37,344 nt of DNA, taken from NCBI GenBank assembly GCA_012719295.1, contig JAAYAQ010000255.1, positions 1 through 37,344 of the forward strand, in the 5' to 3' direction. A program made the position numbers and the translations under genes. Shown piece after piece: positions 15,903-24,292 of this stretch. The notes beneath the pieces were generated by a model. It saw only the letters and a list, made by a program, of their open reading frames with translations. It was not told the DNA's origin and made no database searches. Origin of the DNA: Candidatus Hydrogenedentota bacterium. GTDB lineage: Bacteria; Hydrogenedentota; Hydrogenedentia; Hydrogenedentales; SLHB01. The number at the start of each line of letters is the position of its first letter. Within the stretch, counting starts at the first letter, position 1.

Positions 15903-18900
15903 GTGAGCCCTTTCCAAACCAATGCCCTGCGGATGGGTGTGTTTCTGACGTGCCTGGCTTGTGCGGTTGCGGCCGCGGCTGCGGCCGGCGAAGGCGGCGG
16001 CTCCCTGTATGTGAAGCACGAGACCTGGTCCGCGACCATGACCGCCGCGCGGCAGGCGTTCCAGGCCGCCGGGAATGACCCGGCTCTCGAGATCGGGCCG
16101 TGGCATACGACCGGCGCGTTGAAGGCGGACGGCTTTGCCCACGCGCTGTTCCCCGAGCAGGGGGTCGATCTGCAGGCGAAAACCGCCGACGGCAAACCGC
16201 TCTGGACGCCGCAACCGGACTGGAAAGACGGCGGGGTCATCAATCTGCCCGGCGGCGACTCGCAGTCGACGTATCTGTTCCGCACCATCCAGGCGGCCGG
16301 CCCCGTCACATTGACGGCCAGTTTTGGAAGCGACGACGGTCTCGAGGTCTGGTTCAACGGCGAGAAGGCCGTTTCGACGGACGTGCCGCGGGTGGCCGCT
16401 CCCAATCAGGATCGGACGGCCCTCTCGTTGAAACCGGGGGAGAACCGCCTGCTCCTGAAGATTTACAACCGGAGCGGTGGGCATGCGTTCTTTTTTGCGC
16501 TCGCCGACCAGCGGCTCGATGCGATCTGGCGCCAGATGGCCGCCGATTTCCCGCGCCAGGCCCGGTGGTTTGAGCAGAGTGTCGGAGGCGACGGCGTGAT
16601 GGCCTGGTTCCGTCTCACTTCGACCGCGGCCGAGGAGCGCATCGTCACGGACGCGTTGGACCGCCTGGACGGTCTGGCCGACGGGCTTAAGAACGAATTG
16701 GGCGCGCTGAAAGCGGAAGCGGCGTCCGCCCATGACTCGCGCTGGCTGACCCTGTTCGAGCGCGCGCGTCTTGCCTCCGACAACGTGGATCTCCTGAACA
16801 GAGTCAACCTGGCGGCGGTACGGCGCGCGGTCGACGACCTGCGGACGGCCTACCCCGGCCAGTACCCCAATGGCCCGGCGCTGGCCGAGCGCATTGCCGC
16901 GCTGGAGGCGACGGTCCAGCAGGCACGCCAGGCCCTGCTCGAAGCCCGGCCCGGCGCGGAGAACGCCCTCGGCGAGGCGGCCGTTCAGGCGGCCGCGTTG
17001 CAGCGCGAAGCCCTGCTGGCCAATCCGCTGCTCGATTTTGACCGGCTGCTTCTCATTAAACGCGCGGAAGGCAACCTGGGCCTGCCGCAGAACTGGCAGG
17101 GCAACTGCGCGGTAGCGCGCGCGGGCTACGACAACGAGATCTGCGTGATGAGCCCGGTGGCTCCCGACGGCGCCCTGAGCACGTTCTTCAAGCCCGAGGG
17201 TTCGCGGTTCGTGGGCGATGTGGATCTGCATTTCGACGGCAGCAAGATGCTGGTATCCATGCCCGGGTCTCATGACCGCTGGCAGATCTGGGAACTGGGC
17301 GCCGACGGTTCCGGGCTGCGCCAGGTGACGCCGGGCGCGTATCCGGATGTCGACAACTACGATGCGTGTTATCTGCCCGACGGCCGGATCGTGTTCGCGT
17401 CCACCCGGTGCTTCCAGGGGATTCCCTGCGTGGCGGGGTCGGATGCCGTGGCCAACCTGTGCATCATGCATCCCGACGGCACGGGCATCCGCATGCTCTG
17501 TTTTGATCAGGACCACAACTGGTGCCCGACCGTGCTCAACAACGGCCGGGTCCTGTTTTCCCGGTGGGAATACTCGGATACGCCCCACTACTTCTCGCGC
17601 CTGCTGTTCCACATGAATCCGGACGGCACCAATCAGATGGAGTATTACGGCAGCAACTCGTTCTGGCCAAACTCGATTTTCTATGCCCGGCCGATACCGG
17701 GCCACCCGACCAAGGTCGTTGCCATTGTTTCCGGCCATCACGGCGTGGCCCGCATGGGCGAGCTCACGGTATTCGACCCCGCCGTGGGACGGCGCGAGGC
17801 GGATGGCGCGGTGCAGCGCATCCCCGGCTACGGCGAGTCCGTCGATCCGGTCATTGCCGACCAGCTTGTTGCGGATTCCTGGCCGAAATTCCTGCACCCG
17901 TATCCCCTGAACGACAAGTATTTTCTCGTGTCGTGCAAACCGTCCCCCGAGGCCCTGTGGGGGATCTATCTCGCCGACATCTTTGACAACCTGGTGCTGC
18001 TCAAGGAGGAGCCCGGATTCGCGCTGCTGGAGCCGGTGCCCTTCCGGGCCACGCCGGCGCCGCCCGCGATCCCGGACAAGGTGCGCCTTAATTCGAAGGA
18101 GGCCACGGTCTATCTCGCGGACATCTACGAGGGGGACGGGCTGAAAGACATCCCGCGCGGGACCGTCAAGAAACTCCGGCTCTATGCCATGCACTATACC
18201 TACAATAAAATGGGCGGGCACATGCACATCGGGGTGGAAGGCCCCTGGGACGTGCACCGCATTCTCGGCACCGTGCCCGTGTTCGAAGACGGGTCGGCGG
18301 TGTTCACCGTGCCCGCGAATACCCCGATTGCGGTGCAGCCGCTCGACGAGCGGGGCCGCGCGCTGCAGGTCATGCGGAGCTGGTTCACGGCGATGCCGGG
18401 CGAGGTCCTGTCCTGCGTTGGCTGCCACGAACAACAGAACATGGGGCCGCCTGTAACGCGGAGCCTGGCCTCGCGCACGCCGCCGGTGGCGATTGAACCG
18501 TGGTATGGGCCCGCGCGCGGGTTCAGTTTCAAGCGCGACGTTCAACCGGCGCTGGACCAGTTCTGCGTGGGCTGTCATCAGGGACAGGAAGGGCGTCCCG
18601 ATTTCGCCCGCAAAGACGAGAACGGGTGGAACAACTTCACGCCCGCGTATTTGGCGCTGCACCCCTACGTCCGGCGGCCCGGGCCCGAGAGCGACTACCA
18701 TCTGGCGATGCCGATGGAATGGCACGCGGGCACGAGCGAGCTCGTTCAGATGCTCGAAAAAGGCCATTTCGGCGTAAAACCGGACGCGGAGGCGTGGGAC
18801 CGGCTCTTCACGTGGATCGATCTCAACGTGCCCGATCACGGGACGTGGCATGAACAGCAGCCCATTCCTAACAATTTCGACAAGCGCCGGGACTACATGC

Positions 18901-19973
18901 TGGCCACGTACGCCAATCGCACGGACGATTTTGAGGCCATCCCCGAGGGTCTCGGCGCTCCGCGCGCGTTCGTCGCGCCCGAACCGGCGGCCGTGAAGCA
19001 GAGCGCCGCGGTGCGCGTCGAGGGCTGGCCGTTCTCGAGCGAAGCGGCGCTGGCCCTGCAGCGCGCCGCGGCAGGCGCCGTGACCGCGGCCGACGCGGCC
19101 GGCGAACCGCAGCGTAAGACCGTCGAGCTTGGCGACGGGGTGACGATGGACTTCGTGCTCATCCCCGCGGGGGACTATGTAATGGGTAGCGGGGCCGGGG
19201 CGCTGGACGAACAGCCTCCGTGCACAGTGACCATAGACCAGCCTTTCTGGATGGGCGTCACCGAGGTGTCGAACGCTCAGTTCGCGCGTTTCAACCCCGA
19301 GCATGATACGGGGACCATCGATCAGCACAACAAAGACCACACCCGGCCGGGATACGCCGCCAACCTGCCCGGCCAGCCCGCGGCGCGGGTCTCTTGGGAT
19401 GAAGCGATGGCGTTCTGCGAGTGGCTGAGCGGCCATGCCGGCCTTGCCTGCACCCTGCCAACCGAGGCGCAATGGGAGTGGGCGTGCCGGGCCGGTTCGG
19501 ATGCCCCGTTCTTCTATGGCGGGATGGATGCGGATTTCTCGGCGTTTGCCAATCTTGCCGACCAGTCGATCAAACTGCTGGCTGTTGCGGGAATCGATCC
19601 TCAACCCATTCCCAACCCCAGCGCGTACGAGGATTTTCTGCCGAAAGACGCCCGCTTCAACGACGGCGAGCGCATCGTGACCGGCGTGGGCCGGTATCAG
19701 CCCAATCCCTGGGGATTGATGGACATGCACGGCAACGTGGCGGAATGGACCCGCACCTCGTTCGCCGCGTATCCGTACTCGGAAGATGGCCGTAACGAGC
19801 CGGCGTCGCGCGCGGACAAAGTGGTCCGCGGCGGCTCCTGGCTGGATCGGCCTCACCGGGCTACGGCGTCTTTCCGGCTGGCGTACAAGCCGTATCAGAA
19901 GGTGTTTAACGTGGGTTTTCGCGTGATCATGCCCGTAGACGCGCAGAATCCCGTCAATATCGCACGGAACTAG
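15903..19973 (+). CDS. HzsA-related di-haem protein with N-terminal PA14/galactose-binding-like module and C-terminal FGE fold (paralogue 3)
   Basis: This is a 1356-residue exported protein. Start chosen at GTG 15903 (AAGAGGA at 15885-15891); ATG 15933 is the alternative, and either gives an Ala-rich signal peptide. Residues about 35-200 form a beta-sandwich of the PA14/galactose-binding type (FGSDDGLEVWFNGEKAV, LKPGENRLLLKIYN), different from the LamG of paralogue 1. Then follow the signature EALLANPLLDFDRLLLIKR (about 369-387), the propeller, haem sites C838-V-G-C841-H842 and C888-V-G-C891-H892, conserved histidines (MEWHAG, KGHFG, HGTWHE) and the FGE fold (about 1087-1350) with RGGSW at 1309-1313. 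Copper-site cysteines are replaced by D1315 and A1320. Predicted periplasmic or surface redox protein. The propeller/di-haem peroxidase gene follows after 278 bases. Confidence 0.85.
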   Translation: MSPFQTNALRMGVFLTCLACAVAAAAAAGEGGGSLYVKHETWSATMTAARQAFQAAGNDPALEIGPWHTTGALKADGFAHALFPEQGVDLQAKTADGKPLWTPQPDWKDGGVINLPGGDSQSTYLFRTIQAAGPVTLTASFGSDDGLEVWFNGEKAVSTDVPRVAAPNQDRTALSLKPGENRLLLKIYNRSGGHAFFFALADQRLDAIWRQMAADFPRQARWFEQSVGGDGVMAWFRLTSTAAEERIVTDALDRLDGLADGLKNELGALKAEAASAHDSRWLTLFERARLASDNVDLLNRVNLAAVRRAVDDLRTAYPGQYPNGPALAERIAALEATVQQARQALLEARPGAENALGEAAVQAAALQREALLANPLLDFDRLLLIKRAEGNLGLPQNWQGNCAVARAGYDNEICVMSPVAPDGALSTFFKPEGSRFVGDVDLHFDGSKMLVSMPGSHDRWQIWELGADGSGLRQVTPGAYPDVDNYDACYLPDGRIVFASTRCFQGIPCVAGSDAVANLCIMHPDGTGIRMLCFDQDHNWCPTVLNNGRVLFSRWEYSDTPHYFSRLLFHMNPDGTNQMEYYGSNSFWPNSIFYARPIPGHPTKVVAIVSGHHGVARMGELTVFDPAVGRREADGAVQRIPGYGESVDPVIADQLVADSWPKFLHPYPLNDKYFLVSCKPSPEALWGIYLADIFDNLVLLKEEPGFALLEPVPFRATPAPPAIPDKVRLNSKEATVYLADIYEGDGLKDIPRGTVKKLRLYAMHYTYNKMGGHMHIGVEGPWDVHRILGTVPVFEDGSAVFTVPANTPIAVQPLDERGRALQVMRSWFTAMPGEVLSCVGCHEQQNMGPPVTRSLASRTPPVAIEPWYGPARGFSFKRDVQPALDQFCVGCHQGQEGRPDFARKDENGWNNFTPAYLALHPYVRRPGPESDYHLAMPMEWHAGTSELVQMLEKGHFGVKPDAEAWDRLFTWIDLNVPDHGTWHEQQPIPNNFDKRRDYMLATYANRTDDFEAIPEGLGAPRAFVAPEPAAVKQSAAVRVEGWPFSSEAALALQRAAAGAVTAADAAGEPQRKTVELGDGVTMDFVLIPAGDYVMGSGAGALDEQPPCTVTIDQPFWMGVTEVSNAQFARFNPEHDTGTIDQHNKDHTRPGYAANLPGQPAARVSWDEAMAFCEWLSGHAGLACTLPTEAQWEWACRAGSDAPFFYGGMDADFSAFANLADQSIKLLAVAGIDPQPIPNPSAYEDFLPKDARFNDGERIVTGVGRYQPNPWGLMDMHGNVAEWTRTSFAAYPYSEDGRNEPASRADKVVRGGSWLDRPHRATASFRLAYKPYQKVFNVGFRVIMPVDAQNPVNIARN

Positions 19974-20013
19974 CCGATGGTTTGCCGGCCGCGCTGTCCC
20001 TTCCTGTCATGCA

Positions 20014-20027
20014 GACGGGCGCCCGTC
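20014..20027. repeat. 14-base perfect palindrome
   Basis: GACGGGCGCCCGTC lies 40 bases after the stop of paralogue 3. It has no loop bases and no T-run after it, so it looks more like a protein-binding site than an intrinsic terminator. An outer GCCGG/CCGGC pair flanks it. Function unknown. Confidence 0.35.
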
Positions 20028-20123
20028 GTGCGCCGGCTTCAGGTTCGGGCGCGTGGAACGGTGCGGTGTTTTCGGGGTTCTATGGGATGCGGGCGGGAAC
20101 CGCGCACCCCGCCGGAGCGCGGG

Positions 20124-20153
20124 TTAGAATCTTGAAGGAAGAATCGGTACAAT
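20124..20153 (+). promoter_or_regulatory. Weak candidate promoter for the propeller/di-haem gene
   Basis: TACAAT at 20148-20153 is a five-of-six -10 match. TTAGAA at 20124-20129 with an 18-base spacer is a poor -35 (three of six). The gene starts at 20252, about 95 bases downstream. The rest of the 278-base gap shows only the palindrome at 20014-20027. Confidence 0.3.
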
Positions 20154-20251
20154 CGGGTTGAATTGGCGCCGTGGGCGGCATGCGCCGCGCCCTTTTCGAA
20201 AAGCAATGAAAACGCGAAGCACGGCTGCGCACGAACAAGGGGGATCGGACT

Positions 20252-22093
20252 ATGTGGAATGCGGCAATCTGGCGCCGCGGGTTTGCGATCGTACTGCTGA
20301 TGGCGGGAATCCTGGCCGGCAGCGCTTCGGCGCAGCACTACTTGTCGCCGTTGTCGCTGGCGCTGAGTCCGGAGCAGACCTCCCTGTACGTCGCCGCGCA
20401 CACGGGCAATCAGATCGTGGTGCTGGGACTGGCGGACCAATCCGTCGCGTCGACGATTCCGTTGCCCGGCGCGCCGGGGGGCCTGTGCGTATCCGCTGAC
20501 GGAACCGCGCTTTACGTGACCATTGAAGCGCCCGAAGGGGCGCTGCTGGTCGTGAACCGTGCGGATGGGGCGATCCGGGCGCGCGTTCCCATGGGACATG
20601 CCCCGGTGGCGCCGGTTGCGAGCGCCGACGGGAAGTTCGTGTATGTGTGCAACCGTTTCGACAACCAGGTGGCCGTGATTGACGCGGCCGCCAACGCGGA
20701 GGTGGCCCGGGTTTCGGTCAATCGCGAACCGGTTGCCGCGGCCCTGACACCGGACGGGAAATGGCTCTGCGTGGCCAACCATCTTCCGGCGGGCGCGTCT
20801 GACGGGGACTACGTCTCCTCGTGTGTTTCGATGATCGATACGGCGGCGCGCAGCGTGGCCGCGACCATCGTTCTGCCCAACGGCAGCACCGGCCTGCGCG
20901 GGATGGCCATGTCGCCGGACGGGGCCTATGCCTATGTGACGCACATTCTCGGGCGATACCAGCTTCCCACCACGCAGCTCGAGCGCGGCTGGATGAACAC
21001 CAACGCGCTGAGCATCATCGATGTCGCCGGCCAGAAACTGTTGAATACGGTCCTGCTCGATGACGTGGACCTGGGCGCCGCCAACCCGTGGGGGGCTCAG
21101 GTGAGCGCCGACGGCGCCTACCTGTGCATCTGCCACGCCGGCACCCAGGAAATCAGCGTGATCGACCGGGCGGCGTTGCACGACAAACTGGCCCGGGTCG
21201 CGGCCGGCGAGCCGGTGTCTGAAGTGTCGCGTACCTCCGAGGACGTGCCGAACGACCTGGCATTCCTGGTGGGCATGCGCCGTCGCATCAAGCTGACCGG
21301 CAATGGCCCCCGCGGGATCGCCATCGCGGGCACGAAAGTCTATGCCGCCGAGTATTTCACCGACAGCATCGGCGTGGTGGACGTGAATCCCGAGGCGCGT
21401 CCGCGCGCGGCGTCCATCGCGCTGGGGCCCGGCCAGGAACTGTCGGTCGCGCGCAAAGGCGAGATGCTGTTCAACGATGCCGCCCTGTGCTTTCAGAACT
21501 GGCAGAGTTGCGCGAGCTGCCATCCCGACATGCGCGCCGATGGCCTGAACTGGGACCTGCTCAACGACGGCATGGGCAACCCCAAAAACACCAAGAGCCT
21601 GTTTCTGTCGCATCAGACGCCGCCCGTGATGGTGTCCGGCGTGCGCGACAAGGCCGAAACCGCGGTCCGGTCGGGTATCCGCTACATCCAGTTCGCTGTC
21701 CGGCCGGAGGACGATGCCGTTGCGATTGACGAATACGCGAAGACGGTGACGGCCGTGCCCAGCCCGTATCTGGTAAACGGCACGCTGAGTGAATCCGCCA
21801 AACGCGGTGAAGCCCTGTTCCAGCAGGCGGGGTGCGCGACCTGTCATCCCGCGCCTCTGTATACCGATCTCCAGGCCTACAGCGTCGGCACCGGCAAGGA
21901 CCGCGAGGCCGACATGAAATTCGACACGCCGACCCTCGTCGAAGTATGGCGCACGGCCCCGTATCTGCACGACGGCCGCGCCGCCACCATGCTCGACATG
22001 CTGAAGAGCGAGGCTTCGGGGGCGCAGCATTGCCCCTCCGGCCTGACGGAGGAGCAGCTCGCCGATCTTGCCGCCTATGTCCTGTCGCTGTAA
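20252..22093 (+). CDS. Exported YVTN beta-propeller fused to a di-haem cytochrome c peroxidase/MauG-like domain
   Basis: This is a 613-residue protein. AAGGGGGA precedes ATG 20252, and the signal peptide ends GSASA before QHYL. Residues about 30-395 are repeated propeller blades of the YVTN type (VAAHTGNQIVVLG, VCVSADGTALYV-like units, VYVCNRFDNQVAVID, AYAYVTH). The C-terminal part has two c-haem sites, C420-A-S-C423-H424 and C528-A-T-C531-H532. Around them lie FQNWQSCASCHPD, TPPVMVSGVRDKAET and TPTLVEVWRTAPYLHDGRA, typical of bacterial di-haem peroxidase/MauG relatives. Hydrazine synthase has a propeller beta subunit and a CCP-like di-haem gamma subunit, which this fusion would combine. Generic propeller-peroxidase proteins are also common in planctomycetes, so the partnership with the HzsA-like paralogues is inference from context. 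Confidence 0.85.
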   Translation: MWNAAIWRRGFAIVLLMAGILAGSASAQHYLSPLSLALSPEQTSLYVAAHTGNQIVVLGLADQSVASTIPLPGAPGGLCVSADGTALYVTIEAPEGALLVVNRADGAIRARVPMGHAPVAPVASADGKFVYVCNRFDNQVAVIDAAANAEVARVSVNREPVAAALTPDGKWLCVANHLPAGASDGDYVSSCVSMIDTAARSVAATIVLPNGSTGLRGMAMSPDGAYAYVTHILGRYQLPTTQLERGWMNTNALSIIDVAGQKLLNTVLLDDVDLGAANPWGAQVSADGAYLCICHAGTQEISVIDRAALHDKLARVAAGEPVSEVSRTSEDVPNDLAFLVGMRRRIKLTGNGPRGIAIAGTKVYAAEYFTDSIGVVDVNPEARPRAASIALGPGQELSVARKGEMLFNDAALCFQNWQSCASCHPDMRADGLNWDLLNDGMGNPKNTKSLFLSHQTPPVMVSGVRDKAETAVRSGIRYIQFAVRPEDDAVAIDEYAKTVTAVPSPYLVNGTLSESAKRGEALFQQAGCATCHPAPLYTDLQAYSVGTGKDREADMKFDTPTLVEVWRTAPYLHDGRAATMLDMLKSEASGAQHCPSGLTEEQLADLAAYVLSL

Positions 22094-22204
22094 CGCTCAA
22101 GGGAAGTCTTGGCCGAAAGATAATGGCGTCTGGCCCCGCCCGGCGCCCCGTGTATCAACCCGGTCTCACCGGGCGCGCCTGTGCGCGCCGCATGTGAGGC
22201 GGTC

Positions 22205-23326
22205 ATGAAGGACGACAACGTGAGTTTGAGACAAGAGAACAGCATCCAGACCCGAATTGTCCAGCGGACCGGTTACCAGGAACTGTTTATTACCGCCGCG
22301 CCCCAGCCCGGACAGGACCTGGGCGCGTTGTTGCTCGAGGTGTTTCAGGCGGTCGATGAGCGCCGCGCCTCGGTCGTTTCACACGAGATTTTCGGGGTGT
22401 CCCGTGCAGCGGGCGATGCCGCGTTCCTGCAGCTGGCCGCCGAACGCGGCGAGCCGGTATGGCCGGTGCTCTGGATATCGGAAGGGGCGGATGCGGAACC
22501 GCCCGCCGTGGCCGTTCAGGTGTGGGCCGTAACCGGGCTCGAGGTCAGCCCCGTGCGCTGCAACGGCCGGATCATCGGCGTGCGGTACGAAGACGAAAGC
22601 GCCGAATACTGCCGTCTCGGGGGGATCCTTCCCGGCGACGTGTCCGTGGCCGAAGGCGTGCAGGCGATGTCCGTTTTCGAGCAGATGGAGGCCGGGCTCG
22701 AGACCGTCGGCATGAATTTTCACGACGTGCTGCGCACGTGGTTTTACAACGACCGGATCACGGCGTGGTACCCGCAGTTCAACCAGGCCCGCGACACCAT
22801 GTTCAAGCGGTGGCGGGTATTCGACGGGCTGGTGCCTGCGAGCACGGCCGTTGGCGGCGCGAATGCGTTCGGCGCGGCCCTCACCGGCGGGCTGATTGCG
22901 GTCAAGGCCAAGACGGACGCCGTGCAACGGCGGCCTCTGCCTTCGCCGCTGCAGTGCCCCGCCCTGGATTACGGCAGTTCGTTCAGCCGCGCGGTGGAAT
23001 TCGAGACGGAGGACCACCGCCGCGTCTACATTTCCGGCACCGCCAGCATCGCCCCCGAGGGCCATACGGTGTTTATTGACGACATTGAAGGCCAGATCGC
23101 CCGGACAATGGAGGTGATCGGCGCCATTCTCGAGTCCCGCGGCATGGCCTGGAAGGACGTCTGTCGCGGCATCGCCTATTTCAAGGATCCGCGGAACCTC
23201 GGGCTCTTTCCGAAGTACTGCGAGGCCCAGGGCATCTCCGACCTCCCCCTGGCGCAGGTGAAAGACGACATCTGCCGCGATGACCTCCTGTTTGAGGTCG
23301 AACTCGACGCGATTGTGGCAAAATAG
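22205..23326 (+). CDS. Multi-lobed RidA/YjgF-fold protein (chorismatase-like architecture)
   Basis: This is a 373-residue cytoplasmic protein. ATG 22205 was chosen because GAGGCGG lies just upstream; GTG 22181 is an alternative. The C-terminal about 110 residues form a clear RidA lobe (VYISGTASIAPEGHTVF, then GQIARTMEVIGAILESRGMAWKDVCRGIAYFKD). The middle carries a second such lobe (MSVFEQMEAGLETVGMNFHDVLRTWFYND, later YPQFNQARDTMF), and the N-terminus resembles a worn first lobe. RidA proteins hydrolyse enamine/imine intermediates; the related FkbO/Hyg5 proteins hydrolyse chorismate and share a two-lobe plan. I cannot assign the reaction. It lies 111 bases after the propeller/di-haem gene and 57 before the SMP-30-like gene, on the same strand. 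Confidence 0.65.
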   Translation: MKDDNVSLRQENSIQTRIVQRTGYQELFITAAPQPGQDLGALLLEVFQAVDERRASVVSHEIFGVSRAAGDAAFLQLAAERGEPVWPVLWISEGADAEPPAVAVQVWAVTGLEVSPVRCNGRIIGVRYEDESAEYCRLGGILPGDVSVAEGVQAMSVFEQMEAGLETVGMNFHDVLRTWFYNDRITAWYPQFNQARDTMFKRWRVFDGLVPASTAVGGANAFGAALTGGLIAVKAKTDAVQRRPLPSPLQCPALDYGSSFSRAVEFETEDHRRVYISGTASIAPEGHTVFIDDIEGQIARTMEVIGAILESRGMAWKDVCRGIAYFKDPRNLGLFPKYCEAQGISDLPLAQVKDDICRDDLLFEVELDAIVAK

Positions 23327-23383
23327 GCGGCAGGTCCGATAGAGCGGGCGGGATTCGCCGCCGCATGGGTGGAGGACGTATCG

Positions 23384-24283
23384 ATGTTGAACCGGGCTGT
23401 GCGCTACCTGAGCGTGGCAATCCTTGCAACGGGATCCGTGCTCGCTGCCGAAGAGACGGGACCGATCGCGTGGCGTCTTGAGCCGGTGAAGTCCATCAAG
23501 GGCTGCAAAGTGCCGGAGTGCGTAGTGGTCGACGCCGAGAATGCCCTGGCCTACATTTCCAACATCGAGGCGCTCCCCGACGAATACTGGTCCGACGATG
23601 GGCGGGGATTCATCTCCCTGATGACGGCCGACGGCAAGATGCTCAAGCGGCGCTGGCTCAACAGCACGCCCGACGCGGTCATCCATGGCCCCAAGGGCAT
23701 GTGCATTCTCCAGGACGTGCTCTATTTCGCCGACAACAGCCGCCTGCTGCGCCGCCCCCTCCAGCCCGGGGGCCAGGTGGAGCCGCTTCCGGTGCCGGAG
23801 GCGGAACGGATCAATGACCTGGCCACCGACGGAACGCACATCTTCGCCAGCGATACCACGCGCGGCGTCATCTACAAAGTGGACCCCGCGACCAGCGAGG
23901 TGGCGGTGCTGAAATCGCCGCCGTCCGTCAACGGAATCACGTTTCACCAGGGCGCGTTTTTTGCGGTGAGCTGGGATCAGCACGACATTTTTGAACTCGA
24001 CCCCGCGGGGGAAACCGACCCGGTTCCGTTCGGTCTTGGGGCGCACTTCACCCATCTGGACGGCATTGAGGTGCTCGACGACGGGACGTTTATCGTGTCG
24101 GATTTTGACGGCAACAAGCTCTGGGCCGTGGGTTCCGACCGCAAGGCCATTGCCCCCCTCGCAGACGTGGAGACGCCCGCCGACATCGGGCTCGACCGCA
24201 AGCGGATGCTTCTCTACGTTCCCCTGTTCATGAAGGACGAGGTGGCCATCTTCCGGCTCACGAAGGATTCGCCCGCGAAGTGA
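23384..24283 (+). CDS. Secreted SMP-30/gluconolactonase-like beta-propeller protein
   Basis: This is a 299-residue protein. ATG 23384 is supported by GGAGGA seven bases upstream (23371-23376); GTG 23369 would spoil the signal peptide. The signal peptide runs MLNRAVRYLSVAILATGSVLA. The body is a six-bladed propeller of the SMP-30/NHL type: PECVVVDAENALAYISN, INDLATDGTHIFASDT, VNGITFHQGAFFAVSW, HLDGIEVLDDGTFIVSDFDG and ADIGLDRKRMLLYVP. The N/D pattern matches calcium-binding lactonase relatives, but sugar-lactone hydrolysis is not assured because many such propellers are only binding proteins. Last gene of the plus block; its end is 9 bases from the end of cydB on the other strand, and I see no terminator between them. 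Confidence 0.75.
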   Translation: MLNRAVRYLSVAILATGSVLAAEETGPIAWRLEPVKSIKGCKVPECVVVDAENALAYISNIEALPDEYWSDDGRGFISLMTADGKMLKRRWLNSTPDAVIHGPKGMCILQDVLYFADNSRLLRRPLQPGGQVEPLPVPEAERINDLATDGTHIFASDTTRGVIYKVDPATSEVAVLKSPPSVNGITFHQGAFFAVSWDQHDIFELDPAGETDPVPFGLGAHFTHLDGIEVLDDGTFIVSDFDGNKLWAVGSDRKAIAPLADVETPADIGLDRKRMLLYVPLFMKDEVAIFRLTKDSPAK

Positions 24284-24292
24284 TGCCGCGGT

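Noticed and set aside
15588-19856. A minus-strand open frame of 1422 codons opposite the third giant gene
   Set aside because: It is the antisense shadow of a GC-rich gene: Arg/Gly/His-rich low-complexity translation, no ribosome site, no domain. The sense strand has haem, propeller and FGE motifs.
20039-22030. A 663-codon minus-strand open frame opposite the propeller/di-haem gene
   Set aside because: Antisense shadow; the plus strand shows a signal peptide, propeller blades and two CxxCH sites.
3962-22093. Calling the haem cluster a real hydrazine synthase or the organism an anammox bacterium
   Set aside because: No hydrazine dehydrogenase, nitrite reductase or other anammox gene is seen, and HzsA-related proteins are widespread in the PVC group. 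Only architectural likeness is supported.
22379-24055. A 558-codon minus-strand open frame spanning the RidA-like and SMP-30-like genes
   Set aside because: It crosses two well-supported plus-strand genes and their gap and has no ribosome site or known motif.
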